A program made the translations under genes and the position numbers. From positions 1-6,176 of the forward strand of contig MKRS01000612.1 in assembly GCA_001897035.1 (NCBI GenBank): 6,176 bases of DNA. The letters run 5' to 3'. This DNA is from Bacteroidales bacterium 45-6 (GTDB taxonomy: Bacteria > Bacteroidota > Bacteroidia > Bacteroidales > Dysgonomonadaceae). The notes under the pieces are model-generated. The model was not told the origin of the DNA and searched no databases. It worked only from the letters and a program-made list of their open reading frames with translations. This document shows, piece after piece, positions 1 through 5,188 of this stretch. Every line of letters starts with the position of its first letter. Within the stretch, counting starts at the first letter, position 1.

Positions 1-1728
1 GTAGTAAGGCGACTTGGCAATGAGATCGTCGATTTCCTCGTTTGAGTATTTCTTGGTAGTCGAATAGCCATTCACCTCCATCCACGTGATAAACCGGTGA
101 TGGAACACCACATATTCTTCCCACGAATCGCCGTTTTCATCTACAAAATCCACCTTCACCTGCTGGTCGTTGGGGTTCACCTTCCGGCGACGCTTGTAAA
201 CCGGCAAGAACACCGGTTCAATGCCCGAAGTAGATTGCGTCATCAAGCTGGTAGTTCCGGTCGGCGCCACAGTCAAGCAGGCAATATTGCGGCGGCCATA
301 CCTCAGCATGTCCTTGTACAATTGAGGATCGGCCTCCGCCAAGCGCAGGATGAACGGGTTCTTTTCCTCCCGTTTGGCATCGAACACCAGGAATGCTCCT
401 CTTTCTTTGGCCATGTTTACTGAGGATCGGTAGGCAGCCAAGGCCAATGTACGTTGCACTTTTTCTGCAAAATCGGAAGCCTCTTCCGTTCCGTAGCGGT
501 AGCCTAAGGCGGCCAGCATGTCTCCTTCGGCGGTGATGCCAACTCCCGTGCGGCGACCTTGCAAAGTTTTTGTGCGTATTTTTTCCCAAAGATGCTTTTC
601 CGCATTTTTCACCTCTTCCAGTTCTGGATCGTCTTCTATTTTCGAAAGGATCATTTCAATCTTTTCCGATTCCAGGTCGATGATGTCGTCCATGATGCGT
701 TGCGCATAGCCTACATGCTCGAAGAAAAGGTCGAAATCGAAACGGGCATTTTCCGTGAATGGGTCAACAACATAAGAATAGAGATTGATGGCCAGCAGTC
801 GGCAACTATCGTAGGGACACAGCGGAATTTCACCGCAAGGATTAGTTGAAACAGTGCGGAACCCGAGGTCGGCGTAACAATCGGGAACCGACTCGCGAAT
901 GATCGTGTCCCAAAACAAGACACCCGGCTCGGCCGACTTCCAGGCATTGTGAACGATTTTTTCCCACAGTTTGCCTGCATTTATTGTTTTCGAATAAACA
1001 GGAGCTGAGCTGTCTATCGGGTATTTTTGCTCGTAGGGCTTGCCCTCAACCACCGATTGCATGAAGTCGTCGTCTATCTTCACGGACACGTTGGCTCCCG
1101 TCACTTTCCCTTCGGTCATCTTCGCATCGATAAACGACTCAGAGTCGGGGTGTTTGATGGAAACGCTCAACATCAAGGCTCCACGCCGGCCGTCCTGCGC
1201 CACCTCACGGGTAGAATTCGAATACCGTTCCATGAACGGGACCAAGCCTGTGGAAGTCAAGGCCGAATTTTTCACAGGAGAACCTTTCGGACGCACATGA
1301 GAGAGGTCATGCCCCACCCCGCCGCGGCGTTTCATCAATTGCACCTGCTCTTCATCAATCCGCATGATAGCTCCATAGGAATCGGAGGGACCATCCATCC
1401 CGATCACAAAGCAGTTGGACAAGGAGGCTATCTGATAATTGTTGCCGATCCCTGTCATCGGGCTTCCCTGAGGGACGATGTACTTGAACCGGTCGAACAA
1501 GTCGAATAATTTTTGTTCGGACAAGGGGTTTGAAAATTTCTTCTCGATGCGTCCAATTTCATTTGCCAAGCGCCAGTGCATGTCAACGGGCGATTGTTCA
1601 TAAATGTTTCCCTCGGCATCCTTGAGGGCGTATTTACTAACCCATACTTTGGCTGCTAATTCATCTCCATTGAAATATTCCAATGCAGCATTGTAAGCTT
1701 CATCAAAGGTGTAAGATTTCTGCGACAT
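1..1728 (-). CDS. nrdJ: Adenosylcobalamin-dependent (class II) ribonucleotide reductase, N-terminal part, cut by left edge
   Basis: Reduces ribonucleotides to deoxyribonucleotides in the cytoplasm, using a thiyl radical generated from coenzyme B12, so it supplies DNA precursors without needing oxygen. The minus frame is open from ATG at 1728-1726 to the window edge: 576 codons with no stop. The N-terminus (FNGDELAAKVWVSKYALKD) is typical of NrdJ and shows no ATP cone. The radical motif STNPCGEIPL places N296, C298 (thiyl Cys) and E300. C106 (in SLSNCF) and C309, eleven residues after C298, fit the redox disulfide pair. APTGTTSLM begins at residue 488 and forms the conserved phosphate-binding loop, followed by SGIEPVF. 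The missing C-terminus would carry the end of the barrel and the CxxC-type redox tail. The start is preceded by an A-rich leader without a Shine-Dalgarno sequence. The class II assignment rests on overall motif resemblance. A class I NrdA is much less likely. Confidence 0.93.
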   Translation of the reverse strand, partial: MSQKSYTFDEAYNAALEYFNGDELAAKVWVSKYALKDAEGNIYEQSPVDMHWRLANEIGRIEKKFSNPLSEQKLFDLFDRFKYIVPQGSPMTGIGNNYQIASLSNCFVIGMDGPSDSYGAIMRIDEEQVQLMKRRGGVGHDLSHVRPKGSPVKNSALTSTGLVPFMERYSNSTREVAQDGRRGALMLSVSIKHPDSESFIDAKMTEGKVTGANVSVKIDDDFMQSVVEGKPYEQKYPIDSSAPVYSKTINAGKLWEKIVHNAWKSAEPGVLFWDTIIRESVPDCYADLGFRTVSTNPCGEIPLCPYDSCRLLAINLYSYVVDPFTENARFDFDLFFEHVGYAQRIMDDIIDLESEKIEMILSKIEDDPELEEVKNAEKHLWEKIRTKTLQGRRTGVGITAEGDMLAALGYRYGTEEASDFAEKVQRTLALAAYRSSVNMAKERGAFLVFDAKREEKNPFILRLAEADPQLYKDMLRYGRRNIACLTVAPTGTTSLMTQSTSGIEPVFLPVYKRRRKVNPNDQQVKVDFVDENGDSWEEYVVFHHRFITWMEVNGYSTTKKYSNEEIDDLIAKSPYY

Positions 1729-2143
1729 GATTTTGTGTGTATGAAAATATAAATTAAAAAAATTAGGTCATTTGTTATCAGCAAAATACTTGCCAGTTTG
1801 CGACTATTTTACAGTAGTGCAATATTAGTTAATAATTTCGAAATACTAAAACAGAAATGGATTTAATTTTAAACAAAATCAAAATTTTCCATTTTGAATT
1901 TCAAATAACTGATTATAAGAAATATAAATTTTACAGAAACAACAAAAATTTACCAAAAATAAAATCCAATACAAATCAAATCTTTTTTTCGGATAATTGA
2001 GAAAAGAAAGAAATTATAAAAGATGAAGCGTGTAGAGAGAGACGCAACTGAAGGTACAGAACATTAAAAGACAAAGAACTGCTTGGCGCAGCCCCATTTT
2101 CCTCCGCTGTTAAATCTCCCGCGGAAGCATACAGATGCGGAGC
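1729..2143. other. AT-rich intergenic region upstream of nrdJ
   Basis: This 415-base stretch has no convincing gene. Bases from about 1733 to 2030 are strongly AT-rich. It should contain the nrdJ promoter, read on the minus strand, but I find no exact TAnnTTTG there. The nearest is TATTTTG (plus-strand 1782-1788), which has one base too few between TA and TTTG. A small AT-rich hairpin (TCAAAAT at 1879-1885, ATTTTGA at 1891-1897) may be chance in such composition. No B12-box or other cobalamin-riboswitch signature is visible on either strand, although the neighbouring enzyme uses B12. The right end (2066-2097) holds a possible weak terminator and a very short reading frame, described separately. 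Confidence 0.6.
2066..2094 (-). terminator. Possible weak intrinsic terminator after the small membrane-protein gene
   Basis: On the minus strand, GGGCTGC (2094-2088) can pair with GCAGTTC (2082-2076) across a five-base loop. Two of the seven pairs are G-U. The U-rich run TTTGTCTTTT (2075-2066) follows directly. It lies about 50 bases past the stop of the 66-codon gene, where a terminator would be expected. The stem is weak, so this is tentative. It overlaps a 27-codon reading frame that would be an alternative explanation. Confidence 0.3.
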
Positions 2144-2344
2144 TTACCAGAACCTCTTCAGGAACAATATCAGCAGATATAGCACGAAAGAAACCACAAT
2201 CGCCCCTTGCGTGTATATCCCGAAAGCCAATAGTCGGGGAGCTATTTCCCATTCCAGAACGCTCCCCAGAATGCCCAAAGCCGTCGGCACAAAATAAAGC
2301 AGGCCGATCATGGCAAAGATTTGTCTGTTGGAAAATCGTTTCAT
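2144..2344 (-). CDS. Small two-helix membrane protein, function unknown
   Basis: This 66-residue protein is not one I recognise. It begins MKRFSNRQIF and has two hydrophobic segments, about residues 9-30 and 38-62, joined by a short polar turn (EWEIAPR). Positive residues at both ends (K2, R3, R7; K63, R64) suggest an inner-membrane hairpin with both termini in the cytoplasm. I chose ATG at 2344-2342 over an upstream in-frame ATG at 2404. The shorter form has AAAAGGT just before it (2354-2348). A good -7 element, TATCTTTG (2379-2372), lies 27 bases upstream, so the longer form would begin before its own promoter. The clean membrane topology and promoter favour a real gene over the plus-strand frame across the same bases. 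It is divergent from the phosphatase gene. No catalytic motif is visible. Confidence 0.68.
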   Translation of the reverse strand: MKRFSNRQIFAMIGLLYFVPTALGILGSVLEWEIAPRLLAFGIYTQGAIVVSFVLYLLILFLKRFW

Positions 2345-2371
2345 TTTACCTTTTAGATAGGTTTCCGAGCA

Positions 2372-2379
2372 CAAAGATA
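2372..2379 (-). promoter_or_regulatory. Bacteroidota-type -7 element for the small membrane-protein gene
   Basis: Read on the minus strand the bases are TATCTTTG, an exact match to the phylum consensus TAnnTTTG. It would give a 5' leader of roughly 20 bases before ATG at 2344. No TTTG is seen at the usual 19-21 base spacing for the -33 element, so the promoter rests on the -7 element and its position alone. Confidence 0.5.
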
Positions 2380-2460
2380 CATCAAGGAAGCTTGGTTGCG
2401 ACATCCAAAAATGTTATTCTTTCTTCATCGCTATCTGCTCTCTTTTCGATGGTGATGTAC

Positions 2461-2468
2461 TACCTTTG
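2461..2468 (+). promoter_or_regulatory. Bacteroidota-type -7 element for the phosphatase gene
   Basis: TACCTTTG matches TAnnTTTG exactly and lies 28 bases before the ATG at 2497. This gives a short leader that is A-rich and lacks a Shine-Dalgarno sequence. The -33 element is not recognisable. Its position also argues that translation starts at 2497 and not at an upstream ATG in the same frame. Confidence 0.45.
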
Positions 2469-2496
2469 CCCCCTGAAACCAAAAAAATCACCTAAT

Positions 2497-3291
2497 ATGT
2501 ATCAAGAATATATTGATTTCATCATTCCTTTGGCAAAAAAAGTAGGCGAACTCCAGTTATCGTATTTTCGCACCGACCGGTTAGGCATCGAGACCAAATC
2601 AAACATTTCGGATGTGGTGACACGGGCCGACAAGGAGAGTGAAGAGCTGATCGCCAATGCCCTCTTTGGGAAATACCCCAACCACAAAATACTCGGAGAA
2701 GAAGGCGGATTCCGGGGAAACGAGGACAGCGAATACCTCTGGGTGGTTGATCCGCTGGACGGAACCACCAACTTCAGCCAGGGAATACCCATTTTCTCGA
2801 TTTCAATAGCACTCCAATACAAGGGTGAAACTATCGCCGGGGTCGTTTATGCGCCTTATCTCGACGAACTTTTCGTTGCCACCAAAGGCGGTGGAGCCTA
2901 CATGGCCTACCATGGCGGGGAATCTAAAAGGATACAGGTCTCCCGGAAAGAACGCCTCGACAGCTCGGTGATTGCCACCGGATTCCCCTACGACAAGTCC
3001 ACCAACACCGACAACAATACCCAAGAAGCTTCCCGTGTGGTTCCCTTGGTGAGAGACCTTCGCAGACTGGGTTCGGCGGCTTACGACTTGAGTTGCGTGG
3101 CTACCGGCATCCTCGACGGATATTGGGAAATGTCGCTCAAGATCTGGGACGTGTGTGCTGGCATACTGATCGTAGAAGAAGCCAGGGGGCAAGTCTGCTA
3201 CTACCGCGACGACCGTAGCCTGTCAGTGATTGCAGGAAATGAACTCATTGTTAAACACATCAAGGAGATCATCGCGCCGGATAGGGATTGA
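2497..3291 (+). CDS. Inositol monophosphatase family protein (SuhB/IMPase-like)
   Basis: A predicted cytoplasmic Mg2+-dependent phosphatase that hydrolyses inositol phosphates or related sugar phosphates. Its 264 residues match the usual family length of about 265. Against human IMPA1, K34 and D45 (KSNISDVVTRAD) fit the N-terminal metal-site region. E68 in ILGEEGG is a metal ligand. Motif 1, WVVDPLDGTTNF, supplies D85 and D88, and motif 2, WDVCAG, supplies D218. All metal-binding residues are present, so the enzyme should be active. The frame stays open upstream to 2083, but that extension is low-complexity and covers the opposite-strand gene and both promoters. The family start (MYQEYIDFIIPLAKKVGELQ) is at 2497. 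Relatives also act on fructose-1,6-bisphosphate, histidinol phosphate or 3'-phosphoadenosine 5'-phosphate, so the substrate cannot be fixed from sequence alone. It appears to be transcribed on its own. Confidence 0.93.
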   Translation: MYQEYIDFIIPLAKKVGELQLSYFRTDRLGIETKSNISDVVTRADKESEELIANALFGKYPNHKILGEEGGFRGNEDSEYLWVVDPLDGTTNFSQGIPIFSISIALQYKGETIAGVVYAPYLDELFVATKGGGAYMAYHGGESKRIQVSRKERLDSSVIATGFPYDKSTNTDNNTQEASRVVPLVRDLRRLGSAAYDLSCVATGILDGYWEMSLKIWDVCAGILIVEEARGQVCYYRDDRSLSVIAGNELIVKHIKEIIAPDRD

Positions 3292-3442
3292 TGCAAAGAT
3301 GCGAAAAAACAATCTTACCGGACAATGGCCAGCGAAATTTCGCCCGAATTTAGCCGTTAGTTTTTCTTAATTTCGCCAGATTCTGTTCAAAAACGCCGGC
3401 CTCGCCATTTCTCAATTGACAAGCCAACCTTTCTATATATTT

Positions 3443-3472
3443 TATTATTGCAAATCAGGCTTTGCAATAATA
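3443..3472. repeat. Perfect 12-bp inverted repeat with 6-base loop, upstream of nuoA
   Basis: TATTATTGCAAA (3443-3454) and TTTGCAATAATA (3461-3472) are exact reverse complements separated by TCAGGC. Only two of the twelve pairs are G-C and no U-tract follows on either strand, so it is not a typical intrinsic terminator. It lies about 85 bases upstream of the nuo -7 element, where an upstream regulator could bind. It could also act as an RNA stem that ends or protects the phosphatase transcript. The repeat itself is certain; its role is unknown. Confidence 0.75.
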
Positions 3473-3557
3473 GCATTCGTGCGCATAATTTGGATAAAGC
3501 GGTGTTAAAGCGAAAAAAAACGTTCGGGAATTTATGCACATAAAAAAAAATAAGCAC

Positions 3558-3565
3558 TATATTTG
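3558..3565 (+). promoter_or_regulatory. Bacteroidota-type -7 element of the nuo operon promoter
   Basis: TATATTTG matches TAnnTTTG exactly and sits 40 bases before the nuoA ATG, implying a leader of about 30-35 bases. The -33 position holds only TTTATG-like sequence at 3531-3536, a poor TTTG match with a spacer slightly longer than usual. The start codon is preceded by AATAA, without a Shine-Dalgarno sequence. Confidence 0.55.
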
Positions 3566-3605
3566 TGACACTTTTCCAATAAAACAGTATTTAAGGTTTG
3601 AATAA

Positions 3606-3974
3606 ATGAAATCAAGTTTAATCGATTTTGTGCCTATATTTTTGCAAATAGCGTTTGCTGTAGTTTTTGTTTTTGGAACCATTCTTGCTTCGCATTTTCT
3701 TGGACCTAAGCGCGTAACTTCCCGCAAAAATATCAATTTTGAATGTGGATTGGACTCGCTTGGGGATGCCCGTTCTCCTTTTTCAATCCGTTATTTTCTT
3801 GTCGCCATTCTGTTTGTCCTTTTCGACATCGAGGTCATCTTCATGTATCCATGGGCAATCAATTTTAAAGAAATGGCTTGGGACGGACTCTTGAAAATGA
3901 TTGGCTTCTTGGCTGTATTGCTTATCGGCTATATTTTCATCGTGAAGCGCAAGGCTTTCGAATGGGACAAGTAA
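3606..3974 (+). CDS. nuoA: NADH-quinone oxidoreductase subunit A
   Basis: NuoA is a small membrane subunit of respiratory complex I, at the junction of the membrane arm and the quinone-reducing connecting module. The 122-residue product has the standard three-helix layout: about 8-31, 62-83 and 94-114. The long loop after helix 1 carries FECG (E46, C47), the conserved cysteine loop whose exposure changes with the state of complex I in homologues. Helix 2 ends with FDIEVIFMYPWA, with conserved acidic residues D74 and E76 in the membrane. Length and motifs are complete. It is the first gene of the operon, behind a -7 promoter element 40 bases upstream. The nuoB start lies 82 bases after its stop, with a small hairpin in the gap. 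Confidence 0.97.
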   Translation: MKSSLIDFVPIFLQIAFAVVFVFGTILASHFLGPKRVTSRKNINFECGLDSLGDARSPFSIRYFLVAILFVLFDIEVIFMYPWAINFKEMAWDGLLKMIGFLAVLLIGYIFIVKRKAFEWDK

Positions 3975-3985
3975 GACTTTAGGAA

Positions 3986-4001
3986 AGGTTCAAGCGAACC
4001 T
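3986..4001 (+). repeat. Small hairpin in the nuoA-nuoB spacer
   Basis: AGGTTC (3986-3991) and GAACCT (3996-4001) are exact reverse complements around the tetraloop AAGC. The hairpin begins 12 bases after the nuoA stop. No U-tract follows, so it is not a standard terminator. It could be an mRNA processing or stabilising stem between the first two cistrons, or chance. Confidence 0.5.
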
Positions 4002-4056
4002 GCTGGTAGATCAACAAGGTGTTCGAAGTAGAAAAATAACTGAACAACTAAAAGAA

Positions 4057-4611
4057 ATGAGCAACACAGATAATAACGTAAACATTGTCCAGGCCCCTGA
4101 TGGATTTCAAGGGCAGGGCTTTTTTGCCACCAAATTCGACTACGTGATAGGCTTGGCCCGTGCCAATTCGCTTTGGCCCATGCCATTTGCCACTTCATGC
4201 TGTGGGATTGAGTTTATGGCGACCATGGCTTCCACTTACGACATGGGGCGCTTTGGCGCCGAGCGCAACAGCTTTTCGCCTCGTCAGGCCGATATGCTGA
4301 TGGTGATGGGAACTATTTCTAAAAAGATGGCTCCCATTTTGCGTCATGTATATGAGCAGATGTGCGAGCCCAAATGGGTGATCGCTGTTGGGGCCTGTGC
4401 CTCTTCGGGTGGCATATTCGACACCTATTCCGTTTTGCAGGGCATCGACAAGGTCATTCCCGTGGATGTATATGTACCGGGCTGCCCTCCTCGTCCCGAA
4501 CAAATATTGGAAGGGGTGATGAAGCTTCAAGAGATTGTGAAGCAAGAGTCGGTCTTCCGTCGAAGCAGTGAGAAATACCAAGAATTATTGAAATCTTACA
4601 ATTTCGAATAA
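4057..4611 (+). CDS. nuoB: NADH-quinone oxidoreductase subunit B (cluster N2 subunit)
   Basis: NuoB holds the terminal [4Fe-4S] cluster N2, which delivers electrons to quinone at the interface with NuoD in the peripheral arm. The four ligands are visible: adjacent C48 and C49 in ATSCCGIEF, C114 in VGACASSGG and C143 in VPGCPPRPE. Their spacing (65, then 29 residues) equals that of E. coli NuoB. The segment FDYVIGLARANSLWPMPF before the first cysteines is also typical. The 184-residue length is normal, with a short variable N-terminus. The ATG is preceded by A-rich sequence (ACTAAAAGAA) and no strong Shine-Dalgarno sequence. Its stop codon overlaps the nuoC start by one base (TAATG), indicating coupled translation. 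Confidence 0.97.
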   Translation: MSNTDNNVNIVQAPDGFQGQGFFATKFDYVIGLARANSLWPMPFATSCCGIEFMATMASTYDMGRFGAERNSFSPRQADMLMVMGTISKKMAPILRHVYEQMCEPKWVIAVGACASSGGIFDTYSVLQGIDKVIPVDVYVPGCPPRPEQILEGVMKLQEIVKQESVFRRSSEKYQELLKSYNFE

Positions 4612-5150
4612 TGGCATTAGACAACAACGAAATACAGCGCATCGTAACCGAAAAGTTTGGCGACAAAACGTCCGACTTTCAAGTTGTTAAAGATATACTT
4701 ACCTTCACGGTAACGCCCGATGCGAGCAAAAGCCTGATTCAATATCTGCACGAAGATTCCGCCCTTCACTTCAACTTTCTCACCGACCTTTGCGGCGTGC
4801 ATTATCCCGACAACGAACCGGACAAGCAGTTTGCGGTAGTGTATCTTCTGCACAATTGGTTCGACAATGTCCGTGTCCGCATCAAAGTATTTATACAAGG
4901 CGAAAATCCTGAAATAGAAAGCCTTAATAGCATATTTTCGGCAGCCAATTGGATGGAGCGCGAAACATACGACTTTTATGGAATCCGTTTCACCGGACAC
5001 CCAAATTTGAAGCGGATCTTGAATCACGACGGAATGACAGTGTTCCCGATGCGCAAGGAATTTCCGCTCGAAGATCAATTCCGCACCGACAAGGACGACC
5101 GGTTCTTCGGCCGCGAGGTGAACCCCAACAGCCTCGGAAGGGAAGAATAA
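4611..5150 (+). CDS. nuoC: NADH-quinone oxidoreductase subunit C (30 kDa subunit)
   Basis: NuoC is the 30-kDa-type subunit of the complex I peripheral arm. It has no cofactor and braces NuoD. The family signature runs from E116 (ERETYDFYGIRF) through TGHPNLKRIL to residue 137, followed by the usual FPMRKEFPLEDQFR tail. The 179-residue length fits a free-standing NuoC, and the reading frame ends at TAA well before nuoD begins. It is therefore separate, unlike the fused NuoCD of E. coli. The start is fixed by the one-base overlap with the nuoB stop. There is a 38-base gap to the nuoD ATG. Confidence 0.96.
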   Translation: MALDNNEIQRIVTEKFGDKTSDFQVVKDILTFTVTPDASKSLIQYLHEDSALHFNFLTDLCGVHYPDNEPDKQFAVVYLLHNWFDNVRVRIKVFIQGENPEIESLNSIFSAANWMERETYDFYGIRFTGHPNLKRILNHDGMTVFPMRKEFPLEDQFRTDKDDRFFGREVNPNSLGREE

Positions 5151-5188
5151 GAAGAATAAAAAACCATTGATGAATAAAGCTGAGCACT

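Larger units (their letters stand above)
3292..3605. other. Intergenic region between the phosphatase gene and nuoA
   Basis: No coding potential is seen in these 314 bases. The left half contains a 12-base palindrome, GCGAAATTTCGC (3332-3343), whose half is repeated as AATTTCGC at 3369-3376. The two could form alternative hairpins. A T-run (3361-3365) follows the palindrome at a distance too great for a standard terminator. Further right are a perfect 12-bp inverted repeat (3443-3472) and the nuo -7 element (3558-3565), listed separately. The last 120 bases are A-rich. Confidence 0.6.

Noticed and set aside
1027..1509. 160-codon plus-strand reading frame opposite nrdJ, and other frames in 97-980
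   Set aside because: All are antisense or out-of-frame to the continuous nrdJ frame, which carries the recognisable catalytic motifs.
1729..1860. Cobalamin riboswitch upstream of nrdJ
   Set aside because: I looked for B12-box-like conserved sequence on both strands and found none; the region is too AT-rich for the usual core.
2083..2496. N-terminal extension of the phosphatase reading frame (would give 402 residues)
   Set aside because: The extra 138 residues resemble no IMPase N-terminus and lie opposite a better small gene. They also span both -7 promoter elements. The family start at 2497 gives the normal length.
3443..3472. Inverted repeat as the end of a mobile element or a CRISPR repeat
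   Set aside because: There is a single copy, with no transposase nearby, no target duplication seen and no repeat-spacer pattern.
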